Shown here piece after piece: positions 37,521 to 46,993 of a stretch of DNA of 64,000 nucleotides. The stretch is from positions 25,988-89,987 of the forward strand of contig JBFWRV010000020.1 in the NCBI GenBank assembly GCA_050248715.1. The letters run 5' to 3'. The stretch is from AWTP1-13 sp050248715. GTDB taxonomy: Bacteria; Pseudomonadota; Alphaproteobacteria; Rhizobiales; Hyphomicrobiaceae. The notes under the pieces are model-generated. The model was not told the origin of the DNA and searched no databases. It saw nothing but the letters and a program-made list of their open reading frames with translations. Both the position numbers and the translations under genes were made by a program. Numbering within the stretch: position 1 is the first letter of the stretch; each line of letters opens with the position of its first letter.

Positions 37521-38531
37521 TCAGTGTTGGCAGGCCGGGCAATAGAAGGTCGAGCGTCCAGCTTGCGTCTTGCGGCGCACCCTGCCTCGGCAGCCCCTTC
37601 TTGAGCAAGGCTCACCGGCCCGGCCGTAGACGGAGAACTCGTTCTGGAAGCGGCCGAGGGAGCCATCGGCCTGCTTGTAGTCGCGCAAGGTGGAGCCGCC
37701 GGCCCTTACGGCGTCGAGAAGAACCGACTTGATCTCGGCGACCAGGGGAGCGGCGCGCGGCATCGGCGTGCCCGTTCTGGTCGCCAGCGTCGCGGCCGGT
37801 CGGAACGGGCTCAAGCGGGCGCGGAACAGCGCCTCGCACACGTAGATGTTGCCAAGCCCCGCGACAATACGCTGGTCCATCAGCAGAGCCTTGAGGTCGA
37901 CCTTCTTTTCGTGCGCGCGGGCTGCCAGGTAGGCGGGGCTCAGCCCGTCGCTCAAGGGCTCGACCCCAAGCCCCGCAAAGTAAACGTGCGTTGCGATCTC
38001 CTCGGCGGGAACGAGGGCCATGTAGCCGAAGCGACGGGCATCGTTGTAGGTGACCACCGCACCGTCCGACATCGTGAAGACCAGATGGTCATGCTTGATA
38101 TTGCGCCCGTGCTCGTAGGTATAGTCACCGAGCTGGAACTCGGCTGCTCCGCCATCTCCTCCTCGCGCAGGCGCACGGAGAGGCGAGCCTTGCGCAGCGA
38201 GGGCCGGCAGGGCCTCGGCCGGCCCCAGACCATCCCCGCGAAAGCGGGACGAACGCTCCCCTCGGTGCGACTGCGGCGGCAGTGCGACGCTGAAGCGGCC
38301 GGTCATGCCGAGGTGCACCGCGAGCACCTCGGCGCCGTCGAGATGGAGGAGCAGATACTTCGCGCGACGCTCGAGCCGGTCCACGCGGCGTCCGGTCAAG
38401 CGCTCCGCGAATTGATCCGGCAAAGGGAAGCGCAAATCCATCCGGCGCTGGACGACCCGCGCGAACTTGCGCCCGACGAGGACCCGCTCGAGGCCCGACC
38501 GCACCGTCTCGACTTCGGGTAGCTCCGGCAT
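37521..38531 (-). CDS. mutM: Formamidopyrimidine-DNA glycosylase, with an in-frame repeat insertion
   Basis: 336 residues, against roughly 270-295 in most species. It is otherwise intact: N-terminal PELPEVETV (catalytic proline and glutamate), RRAKYLLL lysine, NDARRFGYM, H2TH region (LKALLMDQRIVAGLGNIYV) and C-terminal zinc finger (CSRRGC with FYCPAC). It removes oxidised purines. Residues about 87-129 (SHRGERSSRFRGDG and on) are absent from other MutM proteins and fall in a loop before the DYTYEHGRNIKHDH segment; they are encoded by the palindromic element at 38145-38273. Confidence 0.96.
   Translation of the reverse strand: MPELPEVETVRSGLERVLVGRKFARVVQRRMDLRFPLPDQFAERLTGRRVDRLERRAKYLLLHLDGAEVLAVHLGMTGRFSVALPPQSHRGERSSRFRGDGLGPAEALPALAAQGSPLRAPARGGDGGAAEFQLGDYTYEHGRNIKHDHLVFTMSDGAVVTYNDARRFGYMALVPAEEIATHVYFAGLGVEPLSDGLSPAYLAARAHEKKVDLKALLMDQRIVAGLGNIYVCEALFRARLSPFRPAATLATRTGTPMPRAAPLVAEIKSVLLDAVRAGGSTLRDYKQADGSLGRFQNEFSVYGRAGEPCSRRGCRGRVRRKTQAGRSTFYCPACQH
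38145..38273. repeat. Palindromic intragenic element inserted in mutM
   Basis: About 129 bases with a CCCGC-GAAA-GCGGG hairpin (38235-38248) and further GC-rich palindromic stretches (GGCCGGCAGGGCCTCGGCCG at 38207-38226). This hairpin core is the hallmark of a repeat family spread between genes in many Hyphomicrobiales. Here it is inside a gene, keeps the frame and adds about 43 residues. No second copy was seen in the window. The assignment to the repeat family is from recognition of the core sequence only. Confidence 0.6.
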
Positions 38532-38665
38532 GAATGCTCAGGTCCCTGGTTCCGGCACCTTCTTGGCGCCAAGCCGCCGCTGCCGCGATTGTCCGGGCCG
38601 GCGCCCGATCGAGCGGCGCGCCGACGATGGCTCCCGCTGCACGGGAGCCTGCCGCGGCGACAGGC

Positions 38666-39649
38666 TCAGCCCCGATAGTCGGCGAACTGGCCTTGCGGCT
38701 GGAAGCGCCCCAGATAGCTTGGCACGATCGCCTCCATCGAATGCGGCTTGCTGACGCGGAGCCCCGCAAGTCCGCGCCCGTCGCTGGCGGCAGCGTCGCT
38801 GACCACATTGTCGCGCTGGAGCATGCGGATCTGATCGACGGTGAGCGGCCGCAGATTGTTCGGAAGGGGCGCGGTGAGAAGGGCGCCCAGCTTGGCAAGG
38901 GCGAACGGGATCCGCAGATAGGCGCGGCGGCGGCCGGACCAGGCGAGGGTGCGGTCGAGCAGCTGCCGGAAGTTGATGATTTCGGGGCCGCCGAGCTCGT
39001 AGACGGCGTCCGGCCGGGCCCGGCCCGCGCAGGCAGCCGCAACCGCGGCGCCGACATCACCGGCATAGACCGGCTGAAAGCGCGTGCGGCCGCCGCCGAT
39101 CAGCGGCAGGAACGGCGAGAAGCGCGCCATGGCGGCAAAGCGGTTGAAAAGCTGGTCCTCCGGCCCGAACACCAGGGAGGGACGCAGGATGATTGCGCCT
39201 GGAAACGCTTGGCCTACGGCCGCCTCGCCCGCGGCCTTGGTGCGGGCATAGCTGGCAGCGGCTTTGCTGTCCGCGCCGATCGCCGAGACGTGCACGAGCG
39301 TCCGGGCACCGACCTCACGCGCCGCATCGGCAACGGCGCGGGCACCGGCCACGTGCACGGCCTCGAAGGTCTGCGCTCCCGTCTTGGCGAGGATGCCGAC
39401 CAGATTGACGACTGCCTGGGCGCCTTCCACGGCCTGACGCACCGAATCCGGATAGCGCACATTGGCCTGGACGGCATGAATCTGGCCCACCGCTCCCATC
39501 GGCTGCAGATGCCCGGCGAGATCGGGGCGTCGCACCGCGGCCCGCACGCGCCAGCCATCCCGTGCGAGTGCTCTGACCGCATGCCGCCCGAGGAAACCCG
39601 AGCCGCCGAAAACGGTCACCAGGCTCCCCTGCTCCAGTCGTGATGCCAT
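38666..39649 (-). CDS. NAD(P)-binding protein of the complex I NDUFA9 subunit family
   Basis: 327-residue atypical SDR with an N-terminal Rossmann motif VFGGSGFLGRHAV, a VNLVGIL segment and the YARTK region that lacks an ordinary SDR tyrosine context. It matches the NDUFA9-like family found in alphaproteobacteria, usually considered a complex I accessory or a quinone-related reductase. ATG 39649 fits the Rossmann start. Single gene on the minus strand, upstream of mutM. Confidence 0.85.
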   Translation of the reverse strand: MASRLEQGSLVTVFGGSGFLGRHAVRALARDGWRVRAAVRRPDLAGHLQPMGAVGQIHAVQANVRYPDSVRQAVEGAQAVVNLVGILAKTGAQTFEAVHVAGARAVADAAREVGARTLVHVSAIGADSKAAASYARTKAAGEAAVGQAFPGAIILRPSLVFGPEDQLFNRFAAMARFSPFLPLIGGGRTRFQPVYAGDVGAAVAAACAGRARPDAVYELGGPEIINFRQLLDRTLAWSGRRRAYLRIPFALAKLGALLTAPLPNNLRPLTVDQIRMLQRDNVVSDAAASDGRGLAGLRVSKPHSMEAIVPSYLGRFQPQGQFADYRG

Positions 39650-39803
39650 TGTCTCCGCCGTCTTCCAAGCCACCTGTCCAAGCAGCAATAGCGCCCGGGC
39701 CCTTGCCTGTGAAGCAGCGCGGCCTTGGCAATCGGTGGCCGATACGGCGCAATTGACAAGCTCCGGCCTCGCCTCTAGGTGAAGGGCCCGGCTCGCCCGA
39801 GCT

Positions 39804-39890
<87 letters not shown>

Positions 39891-40277
39891 AAAAATCACA
39901 AATATTAATAATATCAACTACTTATCTGGATCGCAAAAAAGACCGGCTCAAACCACCCCCATCTTGGATGGATGCAGTCAGGCACGTCAGCTATCCACCC
40001 AATATTCTCCGTGAGTTGCTCCGCACACGACCGGTGAACTAGTGCCATTTTCTGTCGTGAGTTGCTGCAGCAAGATGAGGCTGCAAGATGGGCAACAGAG
40101 CATCACGCGCGTATCAGTCGTTGCGAAGTTACCTGTCACTGATCGCTTCGGGCAAACGCCGCGGCGAAAGGTGATTAGCGTCGCCATATGCCAGGTGAGT
40201 AGAGCCGCGCACGGGGTGCCTCGCGCCGATGTTGCCGCCCCCTATGATGCGCATCCCACCAAGTCCGGAGCACGCCC
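39891..40277. other. AT-richer spacer after tRNA-Leu
   Basis: About 390 bases with no supported gene. It begins with a sharply AT-rich run (AAAAAATCACAAATATTAAT) next to the tRNA 3' end, and contains the direct repeat CGTGAGTTGCT twice within about 50 bases (near 40010 and 40055). tRNA 3' ends are common integration sites; old element debris here is possible but no integrase remains. Confidence 0.4.
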
Positions 40278-40625
40278 ATGCCCCGCTTCGTCGCCGTCTA
40301 CACTATGAAGCCGGAAGACCTCGCCACCTTCCGCGCGCGCCCCAAATCCGAGCAGGAGGCGATCGACAAGGTCGGGCTCAAGGCGTGGGAGGAGTGGGAC
40401 AAGCGCAACGCCGCCGCCATCGTTGCGACGGACGTCATGGTTGGCAAGACCAGGCGCGTCGCCAAATCCGGCATCGCCGATGCGCAGAACCAGATCGCCG
40501 GCTTTCTGATCGTAGAAGCCGCCGACACCGCCGCCGGGCTCTTCCAGGACCACCCACACATCACCGTCTTCCCCGGCGACGGCATCGACGTCATGCCCGT
40601 CGTGACGGGACGGCCAGAGGACTAG
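40278..40625 (+). CDS. YCII-related protein
   Basis: 115 residues of the small ferredoxin-like YCII fold: start MPRFVAVYTMKPED and late DHPHITVFPGDGIDVMPV. YCII-like proteins are small putative enzymes or binding proteins; function unassigned. It ends four bases before the DUF2200 gene, so the two are probably co-transcribed. Confidence 0.8.
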   Translation: MPRFVAVYTMKPEDLATFRARPKSEQEAIDKVGLKAWEEWDKRNAAAIVATDVMVGKTRRVAKSGIADAQNQIAGFLIVEAADTAAGLFQDHPHITVFPGDGIDVMPVVTGRPED

Positions 40626-40629
40626 TCCC

Positions 40630-41007
40630 ATGAAGCAAGCAACAGCCAAGGCCGCCGCCAACTGGCGCCGCGTCTATGCCATGCCCGTCGCCAGCGTCTA
40701 TCCCTCTTATATTACTAAGGCGGAGAAGAAGGGCCGCACCCGGGCCGAGGTCGACGAGATCTTCCGCTGGCTCACCGGTCACAGCCAGGCCTCGCTGGAA
40801 GCCGAGTTTGCGAAGAAGACGAGCTTCGAGGATTTCTTCGCGCACGCGCCGAAGATGAACCCGTCTCGTCTTCTGATCACCGGCGTCGTATGCGGCGTCC
40901 GCGTGGAGGAGATTCAGGAGCCGATGATGCGTGAAATCCGCTACCTCGACAAACTCATCGACGAACTCGCCAAGGGAAAGGCGATGGAAAAGATCCTCCG
41001 CAAATAG
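40630..41007 (+). CDS. DUF2200 family protein
   Basis: 125 residues matching DUF2200: VYAMPVASVYPSYITKAEKK, EIFRWLTGHSQASLE, NPSRLLITGVVCGVRVEEIQ and the terminal MREIRYLDKLIDELAKGKAM. The conserved single cysteine and the RYLDKLIDEL tail are typical. Function unknown. Second gene of a two-gene unit with the YCII protein. Confidence 0.88.
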   Translation: MKQATAKAAANWRRVYAMPVASVYPSYITKAEKKGRTRAEVDEIFRWLTGHSQASLEAEFAKKTSFEDFFAHAPKMNPSRLLITGVVCGVRVEEIQEPMMREIRYLDKLIDELAKGKAMEKILRK

Positions 41008-41276
41008 CCGCACGCGCTCGCAAGCTCGCTCGCGGTGGACCGCGGCATAGAGGGGCGGCGCGGTGATCATCAATAGTGCTAATATGTCGGGCAAGTTTCC
41101 ACTTCCTTTCGGAGCATGAGCCCCGGAATTGGGCGATCGGCAAGCGCGCTCTCAGCTAAATGGTGACCCGCATATACCTCCGCCGCATCGCGCGAGGCTG
41201 ACGGCAGCAGCGTCTTTACCATTTGCTCGGACGTTGGCCCGCTGTCCGTGTTCTTGATCGCTTAATGCGCTCCAAT

Positions 41277-41558
41277 ATGACACTGTTCGAGCCGGAGTTG
41301 TGGGTGACCCGACATTTGCTTCGGCGTGCATCAATGATGAAGAAGCTTGCTACCACTGTCGGCGTGCCGCTTGCAGAGTTGGTCTTTCTGCTCATGCCGC
41401 TGGGCGCGCTCTATTGGCTATGGATTGCTATCCAGCTTGGTAGTTTCATGATGTTTGTGTTCGGCATCCTTGGGCCCGCCGTGGCCGTCACCGCACCTTT
41501 TGGTCTCTACATGCTCTTCTTCGGGGTCCCTCACTGGGTCGTCAACCTGTTTTGTTAA
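41277..41558 (+). CDS. Small putative membrane protein
   Basis: Up to 93 residues with two to three hydrophobic helices (VGVPLAELVFLLMPLGALYW, then FMMFVFGILGPAVAVTAPFG). No family is recognised. The start is uncertain: ATG 41277 or the tandem ATG at 41334; neither has a strong ribosome site. Base use is less GC-rich than the neighbours. Confidence 0.4.
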   Translation: MTLFEPELWVTRHLLRRASMMKKLATTVGVPLAELVFLLMPLGALYWLWIAIQLGSFMMFVFGILGPAVAVTAPFGLYMLFFGVPHWVVNLFC

Positions 41559-41754
41559 TGTCGAGGTCTCTCCGGCATGCCAAGAGACGCTACGACCACC
41601 CTCACCTTTCCAAGATTAATCAACAGGCATTTCAGGCGGTGGCACCTTGCCAATGCCCCGAAGTTTGCGAAGCTATAGTGGGAGGCGGCTGCCTTTCCTC
41701 GATCGAGAACCACATAAACAGTTTTGGGCCGCATCAGGGAGAAAAGGGAGAGCG

Positions 41755-42630
41755 ATGAGATCCGTCGTCATCACCGGGGTAACCAGCGGCATCGGTTTGG
41801 CCTCAGCAAAGATCCTTGTCGACCATGGTTTCCACGTGTTTGGGAGCGTGCGCAAGGTTGTGGATGGGGACCGATTGAAGGGACAGCTTGGAGCGAGTTT
41901 CACGCCGCTTCAATTCGATGTAACGGACGAAGCGGGAGTGCGAAAAGCGGCGGAGGACGTGAGCATCTCCCTCCGGGGAACGACGCTTGCGGGCCTCGTC
42001 AACAATGCCGGCATTGCGGTCCCGGGCCCGGTGCTGGATCTCTCTGCTTCCGAGTTCCGCCGCCAGCTCGATGTGAACGTGATGGGCCCCATCATCGTGA
42101 CGCAGGCCTTTGGCCCGCTGCTCGGCGCCGATAGAAGTCTCAAGGGCTCTCCGGGACGCATCGTGATGATCGGCTCGCTCGCTGGCAAGACCGGCAACCC
42201 GTTCATGAGCGGCTATGCAGCTTCCAAGCACGCGCTCGAAGGGTTTTCCGAAAGCCTCCGGCGCGAGTTGATGCTTTACGGGATCGACGTGATCGTCATT
42301 GGTCCCGGCCCGGTGCACACCCCGATCTGGGCAAAGGCCGATGCGGTTGATTTCTCCGCGCATAAGGCCTCACCGTATTTCTCAGTGCTGCAGAAGGCCC
42401 GCGAAGTGACGGGGAAAATGGCGAAGCTTCCTGCGGAGGACGTTGGCGAACTCGTCCACAAGGTGCTCACGATCCCGCACCCGAAGGTGCGTTACGCCAT
42501 CTTGCCAGATCGATTGGAGACGTGGATCGCATCAATGCTCCCCAAGCGCACCGTGGATCGCATCATAGCGCGCATGCTCGGCATCAGCCGCATCAAGCAA
42601 CCTCATGAGGCGTTGCATCCCGACGCCTGA
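41755..42630 (+). CDS. SDR family oxidoreductase
   Basis: 291 residues with TGVTSGIGLASAK, NNAGIAV, the catalytic serine (VMIGSLAGKTG) and YAASKHA. Resembles retinol-dehydrogenase-like or 17-beta-hydroxysteroid-type SDRs, with an extended C-terminal helix. ATG 41755 is preceded by GGGAG. Physiological substrate unknown. It may be co-transcribed with the small gene downstream. Confidence 0.87.
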   Translation: MRSVVITGVTSGIGLASAKILVDHGFHVFGSVRKVVDGDRLKGQLGASFTPLQFDVTDEAGVRKAAEDVSISLRGTTLAGLVNNAGIAVPGPVLDLSASEFRRQLDVNVMGPIIVTQAFGPLLGADRSLKGSPGRIVMIGSLAGKTGNPFMSGYAASKHALEGFSESLRRELMLYGIDVIVIGPGPVHTPIWAKADAVDFSAHKASPYFSVLQKAREVTGKMAKLPAEDVGELVHKVLTIPHPKVRYAILPDRLETWIASMLPKRTVDRIIARMLGISRIKQPHEALHPDA

Positions 42631-42634
42631 GCGG

Positions 42635-43000
42635 ATGCGGTATGGTGCAGACGTCAAGAGCATCATCAACACTCGGCATGGAGCGTTCTCATTGGATCAC
42701 ATCGGAGCCCTTTGGAGTCGTGAACGTCTTTCGTCAGTCTTGAAGTGGAAAGAAACGGATTACGGCATAACCTTCAAGGCAGGCGATCAACTGCACCTTG
42801 GCACCAAGGGGCGGCGTTTTGGTACGGATCTAGCCGCACTCGACTGGGAGATGCTCCTGATGGAGCTCAGTCGCCGTTCTGGCGTGGCGATCGATCGGCA
42901 CAAGCTCGCAATCGCACCAGGCCAACGCGCCGTTTCAGCAAAAATCGCCGTAGGTGCAGGGTTAGGCGCAGTCGTTGTCGGGCACCGGTCGCGGGATTAG
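42635..43000 (+). CDS. Hypothetical protein
   Basis: 121 residues starting four bases after the SDR stop. No family is recognised; the C-terminal third is rich in Ala/Gly/Val (KIAVGAGLGAVVVGHRSRD) and may be a membrane-spanning stretch. A terminator follows 80 bases later on the same strand, which suggests that the unit is really transcribed to here. Coding status remains uncertain. Confidence 0.4.
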   Translation: MRYGADVKSIINTRHGAFSLDHIGALWSRERLSSVLKWKETDYGITFKAGDQLHLGTKGRRFGTDLAALDWEMLLMELSRRSGVAIDRHKLAIAPGQRAVSAKIAVGAGLGAVVVGHRSRD

Positions 43001-43081
43001 CAGGTTGTCTGTTGCGGCGAAGGAGCGACAAGGCCGCCGTAGCGGTGGGGTTCGGGTGAGGGTTGCCGGCCAAGAAAAATG

Positions 43082-43119
43082 GGCCGGAACGCGATACCAG
43101 ATCCGGCCGAGTTTTTTTT
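43082..43119 (+). terminator. Rho-independent terminator
   Basis: GGCCGGA (43082-43088) and TCCGGCC (43102-43108) pair around a 13-base loop, followed two bases later by eight T (43112-43119). It ends the SDR/hypothetical plus-strand unit. Confidence 0.85.
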
Positions 43120-43266
43120 ACTACAGTGGACCCTGCCGAGCCCACCGGGATCAGGGTGCGTCAAAGGCAGCGTCTGTGCATCCCCGGTTCGGGGGAGACC
43201 ACATCGCCGATGCCGATATTGCTTCGTGACCTGTGGCGCTAAGCCGTCTCGCGTGGTTCGTCCGTT

Positions 43267-43682
43267 TCATCTCGCCGCCGCGTGGAGCACGACCAGTGCC
43301 CCTATCCACACGAACGCGGCGAGTTGAAGGTGAAACGCACGGCGATGGCTGAGTTGGAGCCGGAAGCAAGATGGGCGCTCGTCTGCACGACCCGGGCGGC
43401 GACCACCGCTGCCGACAATTGGTCAAGCGTGGTCGCGCGCACACCGGTTGCCTGCTCGGCGAGTGCGATCGCGGCAAGCACCGGCAGGTTCTCGACGCAA
43501 TTAGCGTGGGCGCGCACGGCGCGCCGGTACAACGGCGAGCCATGCGGCACATCACCGGGGAAGCTCTTCAACTCGGCTTTCCCCGCCAGAATGAGCGACC
43601 ACCGATACATGCCGACCCCGAGCACCAGAAACGCGATCGTCCACGTCGCGAATGCCAGCACTGCCCAAACCGGAATGCTCAT
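43267..43682 (-). pseudogene. MAPEG-family membrane protein with a C-terminal frameshift
   Basis: The frame from ATG 43682 encodes the first three MAPEG helices (MSIPVWAVLAFATWTIAFLV, NCVENLPVLAAIALAEQATG, AARVVQTSAHLASG). Near 43330 the fourth helix continues only in another frame (RAFHLQLAAFVWIGALVVLH, then AAAR and stop at 43267). The in-frame version instead ends after VRFTFNSPRSCG at 43302. A one-base error or mutation explains this. MAPEG proteins are membrane eicosanoid/glutathione-type enzymes; bacterial roles are mostly unknown. Confidence 0.75.
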
Positions 43683-43830
43683 ATTCGTTCTCTTCGCCGA
43701 AATGGTCGCTTGCCTAAGGGTGGATATAGTCGGGTGGCTGGCGCACACGAATGATGCAGGCGCCGGATGTTCTGCTCCGTACGCCGGAAAATGTTTCCTA
43801 ACGCATGGATGTGCTTTCGCCCGGCCCTGG

Positions 43831-44154
43831 CTAGTTGTTCGAGCGTCGCCACGTGGCTGGCGCGGCACCGAATGTCTTCTTGAAGGCACGAGAGAATGCG
43901 GCTTCGGAGTCGTAGCCGACAAGCTCGGCGACCTGCGCGAGGGACACGCTGGTACTGCGGAGCTTTTGAGCCGCGACCTGCATGCGCCAACTGACAAGGT
44001 AGTGCATCGACGGCAAACCGATCAGGCGAATGAAGCGGTCGGCCAACGCTGAACGCGATAGGCCAACGTCACGGCCAAGATCATCGACAGTCCAGCGCCG
44101 GGTAATGTCTCCATGAACCAGCCTGAAGGCCCGCGCAACGAAAGGTTCGCGCAA
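43831..44154 (-). pseudogene. AraC-family regulator fragment (DNA-binding half only)
   Basis: 107 residues: two helix-turn-helix units (WTVDDLGRDVGLSRSALADR, SLAQVAELVGYDSEAAFSRAFK) match the C-terminal half of cupin-type AraC regulators. The N-terminal sensor domain is missing: the in-frame sequence upstream (TWVVGGSGWLVGL) ends at a TGA after about 20 residues. The only start is TTG 44154. It is most likely the remnant of a regulator, perhaps of the adjacent broken MAPEG gene. Confidence 0.75.
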
Positions 44155-44264
44155 GCCGACGAGCCATCCGCTTCCCCCAACGACCCAAGTTCAACAGACT
44201 GCTAGGGTGCCTCGTCGACTGCAGCGAGCAGCGAGGGGGGTATGGTCGGCGATTGCTCCGCCGC

Positions 44265-44486
44265 TTACCGACCCATGACGCGCTTCACCGCCATGCCCGC
44301 GAGCACCGCCTTGGCCATTGGGGACGCCAGGATGTTGCCAATGGGGCTTGACGCTGGCGCCTGCCCTCGGGACTGGACGTCGCCACCGCCGAGCATGTCC
44401 CGGAGCTGCCCGGGTTTCTGATGTAAGTCAGTGAGGATTTGGCCCAGCTCTTTTGGTTCTTGCCGCACCTCTCGCGGCAATGACAA
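44265..44486 (-). CDS. Small hypothetical protein
   Basis: 73 residues with a Gly/Gln-rich middle and a C-terminal segment ASPMAKAVLAGMAVKRVMGR that resembles the end of small conserved proteobacterial proteins. It has only a TTG start and no strong ribosome site. Could be a decayed gene. The stretch 44487-44743 after it holds nothing recognisable. Confidence 0.3.
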   Translation of the reverse strand: MSLPREVRQEPKELGQILTDLHQKPGQLRDMLGGGDVQSRGQAPASSPIGNILASPMAKAVLAGMAVKRVMGR

Positions 44487-44743
44487 AGCACCGTCGCATG
44501 GCCTTAGACTAGAAGCGCGCCTTGCGCCTCATCTCTTCTTCGAGCGCATTCGCGTAGAAAAATTGCGATCGTGAGCACCCCGTAGGAGCGACGCGCGCCG
44601 TCTTCCGGAGGATCTCCTGTCTCAGGAGCGGCCGTCCCCAGTCCGTCTTGCCTCCGCTGTGAACCAGCAACCCAAACAGCGTTTCGTCGAGGCACCGCGC
44701 TACGGGCTCATGTCGTTTTCGAGAGCGTGGGCCGGGCCACGGC

Positions 44744-45865
44744 TCACTCGAACCGGTAGATTTGCTCCGCGTTTTCGCGGAAGATTGCGCGGCGTTCGGC
44801 GTCGCTCATGGCGATCTTGATTGCGAGCTGGGGGTCATCATAGTCCCAGTGCGGATAGTCGCTCGCGTAGACCATCCGGTCCCAGCCGATCCAATCGAAG
44901 ATGGTGCGCAGATGATGCGGGTACTCCGGCTCCTCGATTGGTTGCGTTGCGTACCAGAGATTGCGCCGCAGATAGTCTGACGGCTTGAGCTTGAGGTTTG
45001 GAACCTCGCTCCGCATTTTGGCGACATTGGCGTCGAGCCGCCAGCCGAGGGTGGGAACCCAGGCGAAGCCGCCCTCGATCAGGATGATCTTCAGGCCAGG
45101 ATAGAGGTCAAAGACGCCCTCGAGGATCAAGCTGGCGGCCTGGGTCGGCATTGAATGGCTCAACACCTGATGCTCCTCGACGTAGAATGAGGGCCAGCCA
45201 GAGGCCGAGGGTGCTGCGGCCGCCGGGCCGCCCACGTGCAGGCCGATCGGCAGGTTGGCGCGCTCGGCAGCGGCGAAGATTGGCCAGTAGCGCTTACGGC
45301 CGAGAGGCTCGGGGGTACGCGAGGACAACTGGATTTGGGCAAAACGCGGATCGGCGGCGCGCTTCTCGATCTCGGCGACGGCCGCCTCGGCGTCGTCCTG
45401 GGGCACTAGGATGGAGGAGCGCAGGCGCGGCTCCACGTCGGTGAAATGCGTCACCTGCCAGTCATTGAAGGCCGAGCAAAGCGCCGCCTGCAGCTCGACG
45501 TTGCGCGGCGAGTTGCCTTCCAGCAACGGCTCGAGCACACCGAACTCGACGTCATTGGCATCGAGATGCTGTGCGCGGATGAAGTCGACGTCGGAACCGG
45601 GCAGTCCGCCGCCCGCAGGCCACGCATCGCGACGGCACGTATTGGGCATGAAGCGCGGATACGTACCGCGCGCCGCGTAGATGCCCCGGGTCCCCTTGCC
45701 GTATTCGGCCAGATGCTGGCGCCATCGTGCCGACAGGAACGGGTCGAGGTCGCGCGGCGTGCGCAGGTAGGGATGGATATCGCAGTCGATGATACGCAGG
45801 CGCGTCTTGGCGCCACGAGCCGCGTTCCCGGGGCTGTCGACATCACGTTCGAGCGTCAGGCTCAT
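44744..45865 (-). CDS. Amidohydrolase-2 family protein
   Basis: 373-residue TIM-barrel hydrolase or decarboxylase (PF04909 type). The metal motif is DCDIHPYL near residue 28, with GLHVGG, ILIEGGFAWVP and the late YASDYPHWDYD. This family includes 6-hydroxymellitate/ACMSD-type decarboxylases and ring-cleavage product hydrolases. It overlaps the upstream homologue by four bases (ATGA), so the two are made together. Probable activity on an aromatic acid or its ring-cleavage product. Confidence 0.88.
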   Translation of the reverse strand: MSLTLERDVDSPGNAARGAKTRLRIIDCDIHPYLRTPRDLDPFLSARWRQHLAEYGKGTRGIYAARGTYPRFMPNTCRRDAWPAGGGLPGSDVDFIRAQHLDANDVEFGVLEPLLEGNSPRNVELQAALCSAFNDWQVTHFTDVEPRLRSSILVPQDDAEAAVAEIEKRAADPRFAQIQLSSRTPEPLGRKRYWPIFAAAERANLPIGLHVGGPAAAAPSASGWPSFYVEEHQVLSHSMPTQAASLILEGVFDLYPGLKIILIEGGFAWVPTLGWRLDANVAKMRSEVPNLKLKPSDYLRRNLWYATQPIEEPEYPHHLRTIFDWIGWDRMVYASDYPHWDYDDPQLAIKIAMSDAERRAIFRENAEQIYRFE

Positions 45866-46926
45866 GTGGGGTTCTCCTTGAGCCGCGGATAGGTTGCAAG
45901 CGGGTTGTCGATCAACATCTTGGCGAGGAACTGCGTGGGCAGTCCGTCCGGCACGGCGCGATCACCCTCGAACTGCCAGTGCGGATAGTCGGTCGCGAAC
46001 AAGAGCATCTCGTCGGAGTCGATCATCTCGGCGATACGCGCCACTGCCTCGACATCCGGTGCATCGAACGGCTGGGCTGTGAGCCGCACATGCTCGCGCA
46101 CGATCTCGGCCGGAGAGCGCTTGACGTACGGCACCTCGGCTCGTACGCCGCGCCACGTTTTTATTGCGCGCCAAATGAAGCCGGGCAGCCACGAAACACC
46201 GCTTTCTATCAACACGACGCGCAGGCCCGGGAACTTCACGAACGCGCCCTCGTGAATGAGGCTTAGCAGCTGGTCCTCGAACGTCTGCGAATGACTGACG
46301 TAGTCCTGGATGTAATGGGATGACCAACCGTTGGACGTGGTAGGGTAGCGATGGAGGCTGCCCGCGTGAAGCCCAAGCGGCAGCCCGTGTCTCTCGCAGG
46401 CCGCCAGCAGCGGCCAGTAGTAGCGTCGGCCGAGCATCATCTCGACAGCGACCGGAACCATCACTTGCACAAAGCGGCGGTCGGGGGCGCGTCGCTCGAT
46501 CTCCTCGACGGCGAGGTCGGGGCTCTGCGGGGGCACGACGATGGAGGCTCGAAAACGCGCGTCTTTGTCGAGGAACTCCTTCGTGATCCAGTCGTTCACG
46601 GCGCGACACACGGCAGCGCCCATGGACTCGCTGACCGCAACCTGTCCGCCGGTGAGTGGATTGCAGATGGCCAGCGCCGTGCCGATGACTTCTAGCGACT
46701 CGCGGGCTATCGTCGCCGGATCAGCCGCCGGCCGGCCTTTTGCGGGCCGCCAGTCGGCACGACACGAGATCGGCGCACCTGGCGGATAGCTCGCCATCTC
46801 CAGCCCATCAATGCCGCGCGAGACGAATGCCTCCTGCCAGTAGTCGTCCATATACGGCAGCAGCACGCCGATGCCCGGCACCGTCGGGTGGATATCGCAG
46901 TCAATGGCACCCGGATAGCGGCTCAT
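45862..46926 (-). CDS. Amidohydrolase-2 family protein (paralogue)
   Basis: 354 residues with the same architecture: AIDCDIHPTVPGIG, GLHAGSLHR, VVLIESGVSWLPGF and LFATDYPHWQFEG. It is translationally coupled to 44744-45865. ATG 46926 starts the family N-terminus (MSRYPGAIDCDIHP). The pair may form a heteromer or act on successive intermediates. Confidence 0.88.
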   Translation of the reverse strand: MSRYPGAIDCDIHPTVPGIGVLLPYMDDYWQEAFVSRGIDGLEMASYPPGAPISCRADWRPAKGRPAADPATIARESLEVIGTALAICNPLTGGQVAVSESMGAAVCRAVNDWITKEFLDKDARFRASIVVPPQSPDLAVEEIERRAPDRRFVQVMVPVAVEMMLGRRYYWPLLAACERHGLPLGLHAGSLHRYPTTSNGWSSHYIQDYVSHSQTFEDQLLSLIHEGAFVKFPGLRVVLIESGVSWLPGFIWRAIKTWRGVRAEVPYVKRSPAEIVREHVRLTAQPFDAPDVEAVARIAEMIDSDEMLLFATDYPHWQFEGDRAVPDGLPTQFLAKMLIDNPLATYPRLKENPT

Positions 46927-46993
46927 TGCGTATCCTCGCGCTCGGCAGTCTGGCCCCATGCACCCAGTTCGGGCCCGCCGCGTGGCGCAATCG

